Source: Altica lythri (Eukaryota; Arthropoda; Insecta; Coleoptera; Chrysomelidae). From it: a stretch of DNA of 64,000 bases. Position numbers and translations under genes: made by a program. Shown here in pieces: positions 54,660-64,000 of the stretch. The notes beneath the pieces were generated by a model, which had not been told where the DNA came from, did no database searches, and worked only from the letters and a program-made list of their open reading frames with translations. Where the stretch lies: NCBI GenBank assembly GCA_964028335.1, contig OZ034808.1, positions 31,301,379-31,365,378 of the forward strand. The letters are read 5' to 3'. Position 1 is the first letter of the stretch. Every line of letters starts with the position of its first letter.

Positions 54660-55410
54660 ATCTTTAATCAGGTTGCAGTACGACGGATCATCTTTAACTC
54701 TAAAGGTACTGATAGAAAAAGTATATCCGTCTATATCACTATATCTCGAATTCATCGATTTTGAGAAGGCTTTTATAGAATTCTGAGCAGTAAAAGAGGC
54801 CCTAATTAATAGCAGAAGAGATTCAAGATATACATCTTTAATAGAAAATATCTACAAACAAGCAATAACAACTATCCAACTGGATGATAAGCTAAAAAAC
54901 AACCCCATATCCGTTACGAAAGGTGTACGCATAAGTTTTTTTACACTGGCTCTAGAGAACATTTTCAAATAGCTAGAATGGTGCAATAAAGGAATACTTA
55001 TTAATGGAAAACGACTTAATCATTTAAGAGTTAAACCTCAGAACCAGAGTATACAATACATGCATTCTACCAGTACTTACCTATGGTTCTCAAATGTGGA
55101 CCTTCACGAAACAAAATATGGATAAAATGCAGAAAAAGAAACAGTTAGATTAGGGTCCAAACGAAAGTAATTGAGATAGCTGAACAAGCGGTTAAGCTGA
55201 AATGAAGTCAGAACGAGAGAAGAACAGATGAAAGATATAACACAGCAATCCAAAGGTGGTGTTAATCAATGGAAGAAGAGGAAGTGGAAGACCTCAGATG
55301 AGATGGGGAGATGACTTCAAGAGACATGCGGGATTGATGTGGAAAAGATCGGCAAACGAGAGGAGTAGATGGAAACAATTATATCCTATATCCAGTTATG
55401 GTCAACTGGA
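54660..55410 (+). pseudogene. RTE-like reverse transcriptase pseudogene
   Basis: The plus strand carries part of the RT domain: LEFIDFEKAF (54748-54778; the LAFIDYEKAFDS motif), NIYKQAITTIQLDD (54850-54890), and SVTKGVR with the following QGD lost (54910-54935), then LALENIFK and GILINGKRLNHLR (to 55030). The FADD box is deleted. It continues RVYNTCILPVLTYG (55040-55085), then RRGSGRPQMRWGDDFKRHAG (55274-55333) and a C-terminal tail. Stops and a deletion make it non-functional; it is the longest RT remnant in the window. Confidence 0.85.
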
Positions 55411-55564
55411 TAGAAAAAAGGGCAAAAAAATCTTTAATCATGTAAATATTGTGTCTATAATACACAGTGTGAAATTTGGAATTTTATACCGAAACTGCTA
55501 CTTATTATAACACACTAAAGGTAGATAGATTATTAAAGAAACTATATTACATTAAAAAATTTAA

Positions 55565-55705
55565 CATTAAGAAGCAATTGAAAAAAATGTCAAATCTGGC
55601 ATGACTCGAACCCACATTCTAACGCATAGCCGGTAACGCCTCTAATACAGCTTCAGATGCATTAGTAGTTTGTCGGCTGTTGGTCGTCTTGATTAAACTA
55701 GTGCC
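55565..55705 (-). mobile_element. tRNA-derived SINE (family 2), copy 1
   Basis: The minus strand contains the B box in 'gtgggttcgagtcatgccag' (55615-55595) and a tRNA-like head ('aatgcatctgaagctg'). The family repeats at 55915 and 56225. Confidence 0.6.
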
Positions 55706-56230
55706 ACAATTACTCCTTAGAGTTTAATGTTTTAACTGTCAATTAGACATATAATCTCTCTCGCATTAACAGAATTTGCTTAAAGAAGAAGGGAATAAGT
55801 GTCACATGTGACATAAAATTACATGAAATGGACTATAAAAATGTATTCAAACTTAATCTATAAGCATTTTTCCATTGAAGGTAAATTGATTTTAGCCAAG
55901 GAAAACATCAAGGAGAAACTGAAAAAATGTCGTATCTGGCAGTACTCGAACCCACTACCTTTACGTAGTTACCGTAGTTACCGGTAACGCCTCTAACCTC
56001 TTCACACACAAATGCATTAGTAGTTAGTCCGCTTTAACTAATGTCACATATGACACTTACCAACTTCCGCTTTGAGCACAACTATGAATGACGAGAGAAT
56101 GAGCGAGAGATTGTTTGTCAAATTCACAATTAAAACATCAAACTAAGTGACTTTGAGTTTAATGTTTCAATGGACAATTAGACAAATAATCTTCCTCCAT
56201 CATTTGCTTAAAGAAGAAGTGAATAAGTGT
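55705..56230. repeat. Direct repeat of a SINE-flanking unit (~437 bp)
   Basis: 'atttgcttaaagaagaag' with 'gaataagtgt(c/g)acatgtgaca' occurs near 55770 and 56205, each preceded by a 'gagtttaatgtt' and 'caattagaca' block. The two minus-strand SINE heads are the left parts of these units, so SINE plus flank was duplicated in tandem. Confidence 0.7.
55915..56060 (-). mobile_element. tRNA-derived SINE (family 2), copy 2
   Basis: Minus-strand B box 'gtgggttcgagtactgccag' (55955-55936); head with 'taatgcattt'. Carries a small internal duplication 'acgtagttaccgtagttacc'. Confidence 0.6.
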
Positions 56231-56355
56231 GACATGTGACATGAGTTGAATCAAGACGATCAAAAGGCTGACTAATGCATCTGTGGCTGAAGCGAGGGGC
56301 GTTACTGTCTATAGGTAAAGGTTGCAGGTTCGAGTCCTGCCAGATCAGGTTTTTT
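56225..56355 (+). mobile_element. tRNA-derived SINE (family 2), copy 3
   Basis: Best copy: A-box-like 'tggctgaagcgagg' (56283-56296) and B box 'ggttcgagtcc' (56328-56338), spaced as in a tRNA, followed by a T-run. Inverted relative to copies 1 and 2, so copies 2 and 3 can pair as a long hairpin. Confidence 0.7.
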
Positions 56356-56359
56356 TTTA

Positions 56360-56845
56360 ATTTCGTCTTAATGTCTTTTTCTTTTTTGGGTAATTTCAAA
56401 ATTTCTAAAAATAATTAGTTTATCAAACATTTAAGTTCAAAAAATATTATGTACACAAATATCGTGCATTTATTTGCCGTTGATTTATAAAATAAAAATG
56501 CATTGCAATATAAAATGGGAATTTTAATCGCAAAACAAATGAATATGTTAACGTAATTGAGTTGTTAATCTGATTAATTATCATCAGACTTACGTCTACA
56601 GTTTGCGCAAATGCATGAATAGATTAACTCAAGTGCGTTATTTAGACTTTAAAATATAATAATTGTTATTGTTTATTTTTAGATAAACGTTCGTATGTCA
56701 TGTAGAGATATTTAGGAAATACGGTTTTTGGTAGAAAACACTTGACTTACATTACGAATGTTTAAATCATAAAAGAAGGTTAAAAAAATTGTAGGTGTTA
56801 AAAAAAATGAGATTATATTAATTTTTAAAAATTATATCTGCTTAA
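56360..56845. other. AT-rich stretch, nothing recognised
   Basis: No signal found. Confidence 0.5.
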
Positions 56846-57467
56846 TGTTCTTCACCTACACCCACGCAAAGATCGGCACTTTTTACGTCATTTTCCATCA
56901 CATTTTTTAGTGTTTCTGGTTCAATTCCGGGAATTTTGTTGCATATGTTAGCCATTAGATGTTTCAGAGAATCTGGTTTGTCAGTATCAGCTTTACTGTT
57001 TATGTATCCGCATAAGAAAAAATCAGGCGGAGTCAAATAAGGTAAGCGTAGTGGCTAGTCTAAATCATCTTCTTTCGAAATCAACCTAAATCATTTACTA
57101 TGTATGCACGTTATACCATTCTATTTTAACCAGTAATCATCCATGACATTTTCAACCAAAAATCGCGTATTATTGCCCGATAAATCTTTGGGTTGACCAT
57201 TTTTTAATACAGTCGCACATTTTCGATTAATTGTGTATTTTCAGTGTCCGAATAAGCGCGGTCGTACACCAACGAAACATCAAACACGCAACATGCAACA
57301 TGAGGTAAATACCGCGCATAGACTTGTGCCGCATTAAGACAATATAAACACACAGATATTGTTAAAATCATCGTACACCAATGCGGCTGATGCAAGTTTC
57401 TTGCAACAAAAACTGCATAAGGTTTACTGTGCATGTCTCGTCGCAGTATTTAGTGATGAGCAAATGC

Positions 57468-57622
57468 CAGACCAAGACCAAGACCGGGTTAGTCTTGGTC
57501 TTGGTCTTGCATACAAGGTCTTGGTCTTGCAGTCAAATAAGCGGTCTTGGTCTTGGTCTTGGTATTGCAACGTCCAGTCTTGGTCTTGGTCTTGCACCAA
57601 GACTCTTGCAAGTCTTGAACTT
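57468..57622. repeat. Subterminal CTTGGT/GACCAA array, left
   Basis: A short 'gaccaagacc' stretch turns into repeated 'gtcttggtcttggtcttgc' blocks with spacers of 10-20 bp. Confidence 0.9.
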
Positions 57623-57739
57623 TTTTTGAAGATTTACTAGGGTCCATTTTTAGAAAAAAAAAAAATAGGAAAAAATAGTTTTTAAAACCATTACAAGTAA
57701 AGAAAGATTAAATGAAAGGGATAGTATTTTGCATTATAA

Positions 57740-58060
57740 ATTTTTTTTTTTTTTTTTTATATTAAATTGTAGCGATAAATCAAGTATGGAAGTACAAATC
57801 CCATGCGCAGTTCCTTTATCATTACTCGGAATAATATTAAAAAATTCACTAAATTTGCTCTTCATATTCGGCGTAGGCGGTAGCATTTGTGTATCCCGTG
57901 TATCCGACATTTTTGTTTTTTTTTTGGATCTTTTATGAGGCAAATATCTTTTTAATTTTTAAGAGGTCGACGGTGTAACATCTTCATCACTTTCTGAATC
58001 ACTTGAAGTGTCACTAACACACAACGACGATTCCAGATCACTGATTGTTTTCTTCTTTTT
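57740..58060 (-). pseudogene. hAT transposase N-terminal remnant
   Basis: The minus frame reads ISDLESSLCVSDTSSDSESD, DEDVTPSTS, a stop (57960), then LPHKRSKKKTKMSDTRDTQ and KSKFSEFFNIIPSNDKG-TAH-GIC (57870-57790). This looks like an acidic leader followed by the start of a BED-type zinc finger (S-FW/F--F and first Cys), normal for hAT transposases. The finger is cut off after the first Cys and runs into poly-Lys. The RNase H-like catalytic domain is absent. Confidence 0.6.
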
Positions 58061-58817
58061 TTTTATTTACCGATCCTATTCCTATGAAGGATAGATTAAG
58101 ACTATTTTACGCTGATTTAAACTGATTCCAAAATAATAATTTAACAAAAAAATGTTGGTATGTTTATTTACAACCCCAATATTCAACACTCTTTGCAAAG
58201 TCTAATAAAATACCAATAATATAAACTATTCCTTTTGCCTAACCGGCCGCCGGCCGCTTTTCTATTGTTTGGTGATTTATGGCTCTGCTTAAGGGTATCG
58301 TAATTATTGATATTATTATTTGTTCTAAAAACATTGTGCCATTTGAAAGGTTTGTAGAAATTTAAAGTGCCCAAAATCGTTGCAGATAAACTCTTTTAAA
58401 ATACATATACAAGGTTAATTCTAAATTAAAATAAAGCGATATGATTGTATTAGTATTGGACGTAAGAAAAAGATTTTTGAATGTTATTATGGCCATAGGT
58501 ATAGATATTGTAATAAGATGCATATTCTGATAATATAAAGCGTCATCCTAGGTTCTTTATAATATACACAGTGATTTATAAGTATTGCACAAAAACTTGA
58601 GGTCGGATTCCTTAGGTTAAAATATACATCTATGAACAAAAAAATAATTCGTTAAAACAGGTTGTGGTTAGTAAATGAGTTGGGGTTAAAAATATCCGCG
58701 GCAGTTTTATTTTGTTTTTAGATCGTTAGCACAAGTTGTGCTTAGTAAAAAGGTTAGAGTTTAAAATAATCCGTGGCTGCTTTATTTTTCGGTTTATATG
58801 TTTAAAAAACGCAAGAC

Positions 58818-58998
58818 CGCAAGACTCTTGCAGGCTTGGTCTTGGTCTTGCGTAAGTCTTGCAATGCTAAGTCTTGGTCTTGCATAAGTCTTGCACTGCT
58901 CGGTCTTGGTCTTGATCTTGCGGCTTAAATTTGGACTTGGTCTTGGTCTTGCATTTTCTGCAAGACCAAGACCAAGACCGCAAGACCAAGACCAGTCT
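58818..58998. repeat. Subterminal CTTGGT/GACCAA array, right
   Basis: Alternating 'gtcttggtcttgc' and 'aagtcttgcaatgc'-type words ending in a 'gaccaagaccaagaccgcaag' type run (longest unbroken phrase shortened here), next to the right inverted repeat. Confidence 0.9.
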
Positions 58999-59724
58999 CG
59001 CTCATCACTAGCAGTATTTGTTGCGTGATTGAAGACGTAAGATCGGTGATTTTTATTAAAAATAAAAATATCGTTCAAAAAATGCTTGAAAATTCTGTTT
59101 TTAATATACATTTTGTAAAAGCTATTGAAAAACGTCCGTGCATATGTACTCCAGTCATTATATACCTACATTTGGAAATGAAAATGAACCGAGAAAGCCA
59201 AATTTTGGATAAACGTCTCGGCCAACAATTTACATTGTCGTCCGGGAATGTATCGCTTTTTCTACTAGATACACAATATACTATTAATTGTATACATTTT
59301 TCACGTATCGATCATCGTTAACGAGATATCGATCAAAAAACCCACAAATTTGGGGAGAAAAAAATGTTTTTCGCTATTTCCTTTTTTCTCGTGAAAGATA
59401 TCGAAAAATGTCCAGCATGAAACTTGTAGAGCGTGTTCAGACCTACAAATTCGTTTTTTTAATGTCTATTTTCGACAAAAATTACGACCTCTAGCGCGGC
59501 TCAAAAATTGCCAAGCTATTACGACATCCTCCTCGCTTGACGACATTTTAAATACTACAAAAATGTAGTTGTCACACTTGTCTACGCGGTTAAGCAACAT
59601 GCCGCATGTTGCATGTTGCGTGTTTGATGTTTCGTTGGTGTACGACCGCGCTAAGGAACATTATACAGCGTAAAATGTGCCTTATCTGTCATAATTACGC
59701 CACTTCAGAGATAACATCCAAGCA

Positions 59725-59860
59725 GATCTCCGGAAAATAAACATTCCATTTGACCCTAGGTTGATGGAAGACCGAACATATTGGAAAAAAGTTGTACCGT
59801 CAGCCAAGACCCACCCAGGGTTGTAGCGCTACGTGATGATGATGAAAAATCAGGTTTTCC
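59725..59860 (+). pseudogene. CR1/RTE-like LINE extreme 3' end
   Basis: RKINIPFDPRLMEDRTYWKK (59737-59796), VVPSAKTHPGL then stop, followed by 'gttgtagcgctacgtgatga' and a (GATG)n tail. The pattern MEDR--W---V--A-THPGL with the ATG-repeat end is characteristic. It is related to the tail at 2995-3080 (minus), where 'gggttgtag' also follows. Confidence 0.75.
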
Positions 59861-59939
59861 AGCAAGATCAAATTGAAGGCGACGAGGCTTATAAGCTGAC
59901 ATTAATTTTCATGTAGCAATTCTTTCTAAACTAAGTACT

Positions 59940-60110
59940 ATGGAGCGACCGTCAAGTGGCGCAATTGATATCTCACACAATTAAATACTATGACGCCACC
60001 GTAGGGTAGCGTAGTTGGTATCTCATATATTTAAAGCAGCAAAACTTACTTAACTGAGTACTATGACGCCACCGTAAGGTGGAGCTGTTAATATGTGATT
60101 ATTTTGTAAA
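59940..60110. repeat. Palindromic tandem repeat, second site
   Basis: Three cores near 59945, 59992 and 60066 ('gacgccaccgtaaggtgg' in the last), with 'gatatctcacaca' and 'gtatctcatatat' spacers as at 495-755. Confidence 0.75.
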
Positions 60111-61030
60111 TTTGTAAATTTTCTATCTACAACTCTAGTTGCCATTTTCAACTTTTAATACTTTTATATAATATTACTTACTATAAGAAGCAACGTGTTT
60201 AAATGGTAATGTGGTGCTAGTTAAAGTGATGCATCATTAATTTTTAACTTAGGAAATACGTCTAGACAATTAATTGTTACTTACAGGCATAAAAAACTAG
60301 TCTATAATATTCAAGTCAAAGGAAATCCTGGTATAGGTAACATTAAATAATTTACATAATAAACATCTTAATTTAGAAGTATTAACTTATTTATAATTTA
60401 TTCTAAAATCCAACTAGCATCTATTTTTTAATAGATCTTATTGCCATTTCTGTCACCATTACAATTTATTGTATATTTAACAATCAAAAGCAGTTTACTG
60501 GTGACTTATAATATATATGTATGTCCAGAAATATTTGGACTGGTTTAGTTCTCATGGCACGGCACTCATTTGAATTTTATATCAATATTTTTTTTATGTT
60601 AAATCATAAAATTCGATAGTGAATAAATTTATCATGTTTTATAAACAGTGACCCACTTTAATTAATAGTGACAAATTTCTTTCTTTTTAAAAATACAGAT
60701 CTATTTTTAGAAAAAATATTGGAAATGATTAATTATATGTTTAATTAAAGTTAATTAAAAGCTTTTTGTTTATAAGGTCTCCTATTAAAGGATAGTTTAT
60801 ATGGTTAGAAAGTAACGGTATAAACGGCACTTTAACTAACAGTAAGTTATAGAAAAAGCATAGTAAGCAACTCGTGTTATAAACAAGGGTTGTATTTTTA
60901 GCGTTGCAAAAAGCCGTTTAGAAGGCGCCACTAATAGAATCTTCAGAAACAAATCTAACTTCAATCTTTTATTGACAAAGAGTTTCAGTGTGATACAAGT
61001 CTTTTAGAGCAATAATTTTTTCCACCCCCC
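60110..61030. other. AT-rich stretch, nothing recognised
   Basis: No signal found. Confidence 0.5.
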
Positions 61031-61034
61031 AAAC

Positions 61035-61665
61035 AAGCAGAACTGAGTGTTACAATGTTGGTTTCCTTTTGGATACCGCATTTGCTCACAGAAGAGCAAA
61101 ACATGGTTCAAATCAATTGGTGCCGAAAAACATTGGAGGAAGCTCAAAAAATGTTTATAATATTGTTAGTGGCAACAAATCTTGCATTAACTCCTACAAA
61201 CCGGAATATTAACGCCAATCAGCAGTGTGGGTGTTTCAGGATGAGGAAAACCAACAATACTGATCCGTGTCAAAGAAAATGGTCGCAACTTTTGTATCAA
61301 AATCTGGTTATGTGGCAACAATTGCTTTGGAAGATCGAAGAACGGTTACTTCCGATTGGCATATAAACGTTTGTTTACCAGAAGTTATCGCGAAACACCG
61401 AACCAAGACACAACACCCGACATCAGGACAATGCCCAAAAAGAAATCGTGTTAGACCATACACCGTATAGTCCTGGTGTTATTCCCTACAACTTCTTTAC
61501 GTTTCCAAAGATCAAAAATTCAATGCGTGGACAGCGGTTCCAGTCACCAGAAAAAGACATCGATGCCTTTAAAACGGCCATTTTCCAGGTGTTAACTGAA
61601 GACTAAAATAACTGTTTTACCAATTGGTTTGAACGTATGCAAAAGTGCATCGATCTTAGGCAAAA
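61035..61665 (+). pseudogene. mariner transposase pseudogene
   Basis: Plus strand, successive frames: VSFWIPHLLTEEQ (61064-61102; mariner PH-LT--QK motif), VNWCRKTLEEAQ, then CYNIVSG-type first catalytic block (near 61160, Asp lost), QQCGCFRMRKTNN opposite the usual QS--WVF-DE, KKMVATFVSKSGYVATIALE (61273-61332), RRTVTSDWHINVCLPEVI (61336-61390), HTPYSPGVIPYNFFTFPKIK (61460-61520; the third Asp in the SPDL motif is Gly), MRGQRFQSPEKDIDAFKTAI, then a C-terminus QKCIDLRQKSIYMK (to 61680). At least three frameshifts and lost catalytic residues; inactive. Confidence 0.85.
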
Positions 61666-61739
61666 AAGTATCTACATGAAGTCTATCATTTGACTTTATG
61701 GTCATTATGCAAAACTAAAAAGGCATCAACCCTTGTACT

Positions 61740-62110
61740 ATTTCGTTATAAACTCGACAACATCTCTTTAGGATGAAATTAACAGAATCGCCGCTATGCA
61801 GAGGCTGCGAACAAGAAGAGGAAACAGTAGAACACATTATGTATGACTGCTCTGCTTTTTCTGAAATCAGAAGATCCGTGTTGGGCGAGTATTGGCTTAC
61901 ACCAGCCGATGTCAGGGAGATCCCCCTCGGGAGCCTCATCACCTATTTTAAATCAATAGACCTGGTGACAACCTGAGGTGAGGATATCCCTACATACGGG
62001 AGGATGCACAATGGGTAATATGTGGCCTCAGTGCTAGCTGAGCACTAGCTCGCCCCTCCCAAATTTCCAGATCCAGAGACTCGTAGAGTTTAACAAAATC
62101 AAGGTAGAGT
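61740..62110 (+). pseudogene. LINE 3' end, R1/LOA-like zinc-knuckle tail (copy 2)
   Basis: RQHLFRMKLTESPLCRGC (61756-61809), EQEEETVEHIMYDCSAF (to 61860), C-terminus SLITYFKSIDLVTT ending at 61974, then 3' UTR to about 62100. The C-x2-C...H-x4-C knuckle is intact. Near-identical to the minus-strand copy at 21725-22078. This copy extends about 30 bp further 5', so the two are independent truncations. Confidence 0.85.
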
Positions 62111-64000
62111 ATATTCCATATACGATGTGCCGATAAAGTTAATCTATTAGATTAATTATGATTGGTTATTATTTTTTTACTCCGAGGCAAACAAGCAGCT
62201 TCTAAACACTGAATGCTCAACTTTTATAATTATTAAAATGTTATATTTTTGAGTATGTTATAACGTCTAGACGCATAGCAGAATATACAAATATGTTATA
62301 AATAGTACCCACACAATATTGGATACACAGAATTCTGTGCCCATATGATTACAATGTAAGGTACATGCGCCCTGTAAGGCCCACTTTTTGCTAAATTTTA
62401 ATAGCTGGAAAAGAAATATAAATTTGTGAAAACTGCCTTTATCACAACATAGTTCATTTATTTGTGAATAAAGTAATCATACAAATCAACATGTTTGGAA
62501 ACAATTCGTTAAGATAATAATTGTTTTTTAAAACCTCTAAAGTGGGCTTTTTTAGGAACATAGGCACCTATCATAGCCCGATATTAATTATGTAATCAAT
62601 AAACCCTATCAAAACAAAAAATAAGTATTTATGTAAAACTTGACCTAATATTATATGATATTCTTAGGTAATCAGTCTGATACAAAAGTTTTTTTGGTCA
62701 CAAATTGGACGGTGGGCCATCTTAGACTTAGCAAAATTTAATTTACCTACTAAACAAAAACCTCTTAATAGACGCAACAAATAACAATGTTGTGGCGTTA
62801 TTCTAATATTCACTTTTAGAAAAAACATGTTTATTTAAAGACCAAATATTTTTTTCAAAAACATCTGAATTGTCTCATATCTTCGACTGGCCCAAGCCAT
62901 CATAGGATGTGATGGGCCTTTATAGGGTAATTTACCCCGCCACAAGAACTACTTTTTATAAATGAAAATTAACAAATAATATAAACAACTCTTACGTTAA
63001 GTCAAGTGCCCATAAACCCAAGTAACGCTGTATTTAAAAAAAAAACACGAAAGCTTCTTGTTTTCTTAAGAAAATACTAAAAAGGTTTAAATTAGAAATT
63101 TATAAATCGTTAGCCCTTTGCAACGACACTAAAAAACTGGCAACCACTGCAAAAATGACGACTGTCTTCCTTATTTATGAAGTTGCAATTTTGTCTATGG
63201 CACTAACCGAACATGGGCGCAAAATTTAAATTCATTTGAACTTTTAGACGTACAAAATATTGAAAGTGGGCCATCTTAAGAACTGGGCCTTATTAGGCGT
63301 AAGTACCTTATCAAAATTTACATTATTTTATACCGTAAGCTCAATAATTGGTTACTTGTAAACGGTTTAGAGTTGTATCGGCACTTAGCTGCATTATCTA
63401 GGAAATTCTCATTAAAATATCTGCTTAATTCTTACAGTCCATCAACTTTTATAGCACTGCAGAATTCCACTAATTGCAGACAAAAAAAGGCAATAAAATG
63501 TGAGGGTATTCTTAGAACGTGGGAGTAACCAGAAACTGACCTCTTCTGAAGAATATAGGTAACTCTATATAGGGTTATACCACTAAATACTAACTAGTAA
63601 ACAGAAATCTAAATTTCTGTCTAGTTGAATCAGATTTGATTAAAAAATATTATTTTTACTACAACTGCAATCAGATAGAGATAGCTTCTGGATTCTTAAC
63701 ACCATAAACGTCAACATATATTAAAAAGAAAAGAAAGAAATTTAACAAATTAAATACAGTTTGCTTCCTTCATCCTACCTATGTCTCATTATGCAATAAT
63801 TTGTAGATGCGGCTAATAAGGCCTGTCGGGTAATAAGGCCTAAGTATCAAAAATGAAACTTAAAATGTGCGATTTCGCTCAAGAAAATTTTAGAAAGTTC
63901 ATTTGACGAAGGATAACCCAGATTGTTTTGAAATGTGTTATAATTTTAAAGGGTGGGCATATTTAATGCAAATATAATTAGATTTAATCTTTCTTAACTA
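62110..64000. other. AT-rich stretch with scattered 'gtgggcc' words
   Basis: No gene. 'gtgggc(c/t)' or 'ggcc' words recur near 62370 (complement), 62541, 62712, 62915, 63265, 63285, 63825 and 63955, often followed by 'atctta' or 'tttat'. Possibly an old, highly diverged tandem repeat, or chance. Confidence 0.35.

Larger units (their letters stand above)
57451..59010 (-). mobile_element. hAT element, nonautonomous (1,560 bp)
   Basis: Terminal inverted repeats TAGTGATGAGC (57451-57461) and GCTCATCACTA (59000-59010), with an exact 8-bp target duplication gcagtatt (57443-57450 and 59011-59018). 8-bp duplication and TAGTG-type ends define hAT. The interior keeps an N-terminal transposase remnant on the minus strand and subterminal CTTGGT-rich arrays at both ends. 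Confidence 0.9.
57256..59651. mobile_element. PIF/Harbinger-like element, itself interrupted
   Basis: Long inverted ends: gcgcggtcgtacaccaacga (57256-57275) pairs with 59632-59651, and the match extends about 47 bp inward to 'gcaacatgcaacatg'. Flanked by TAA on both sides (57253-57255 and 59652-59654). 3-bp TWA target duplication fits PIF/Harbinger. Without the hAT insertion the element is about 828 bp; no transposase ORF is evident, so it is nonautonomous. Confidence 0.85.
56850..59720 (-). pseudogene. ITm transposase split by nested insertions
   Basis: The coding parts lie at 59655-59720 and 56850-57252. Reading on the minus strand across the empty site, MTDKAHFTLYNV continues as PYSDTENTQLIENVRLY (one frame, 59693-59652 joined to 57252-57204). 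Then come degraded middle parts and the C-terminus PPDFFLCGYINSKADTDKPD (57035-56976) with IEPETLKNVMEN (to about 56890). The blocks match the transposase family at 22226-23095 (SDxAHFH and DLTPxDFFLWGY motifs). A stop after VRLY and further breaks show it was already decaying or decayed later. Confidence 0.8.

Noticed and set aside
55565..56355. Genuine tRNA genes
   Set aside because: B boxes are good, but no complete cloverleaf or acceptor stem can be formed; the heads are diverged and repeated as SINEs.
57204..57434. A 76-codon minus-strand open frame as a gene
   Set aside because: It crosses the boundary between the Harbinger-like inverted repeat and the transposase remnant, so it is a chance fusion.
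21725..62110. Same 5' truncation point in the two near-identical LINE 3' ends, hinting at a short self-propagating derivative
   Set aside because: The 62-kb copy can be followed about 30 bp further upstream in frame (RQHLFRM), so the truncations differ.

Overview
The window looks like nuclear DNA of an insect, or a close arthropod relative. It is strongly AT-rich, has no bacterial-style gene packing, and holds no intact protein-coding gene, tRNA or rRNA that I can support. Its recognisable content is mobile DNA in every state of decay: Tc1/mariner (ITm) transposase pseudogenes, 3' ends of several non-LTR retrotransposon families (one group with an RNase H domain, one with RTE/CR1-like C-termini), a gypsy-like LTR with its primer-binding site, nonautonomous TIR elements, tRNA-derived SINEs and tandem repeats. 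I cannot assign an order from the sequence alone; two of the dispersed repeats resemble ones I associate with moths, but that rests on memory.

Layout. 0-9 kb: palindromic tandem repeats, a retroelement-like repeat with a hammerhead-like motif, a LINE 3' end, a Tc1-like pseudogene, a double hairpin, and a lone LTR with PBS cut by a mariner fragment. 10-13 kb: RNase H-class LINE remnants with a fresh 263-bp triplication. 14-18 kb: a 3.3-kb T-rich array of about 400-bp units, followed by a PIF/Harbinger-like MITE. 19-24 kb: a triplicated Tc1 tail, a LINE 3' end, an ITm transposase pseudogene, a GC-rich block and a hairpin-rich satellite. 26-34 kb: two inverted copies of one MITE, a second T-rich array carrying a SINE, a Tc1 pseudogene, and an element carrying a hammerhead ribozyme. 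37.8-42.7 kb: a 2.2-kb segment tandemly duplicated between SINE copies. 43-45 kb: more copies of the hammerhead element, one folded into a palindrome. 46-56 kb: mariner and LINE pseudogenes with nested insertions. 56.8-59.7 kb: an ITm transposase pseudogene split by a Harbinger-like element, itself split by a hAT element. 60-64 kb: a palindromic repeat again, a mariner pseudogene, a LINE 3' end and quiet AT-rich DNA.

Most notable: (1) a hammerhead ribozyme family with one canonical core, one G12-to-A copy and one deleted copy, with a covarying stem I; (2) a SINE-mediated unequal crossover whose junction can be read to within about 3 bp; (3) a three-level nested transposon in which empty-site reconstruction restores a transposase frame; (4) a MITE whose empty site is present in a second copy of its target 12 kb away. 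There is no operon or pathway here. The window is a record of transposition, decay and repeat expansion, probably intergenic or within a very large intron.
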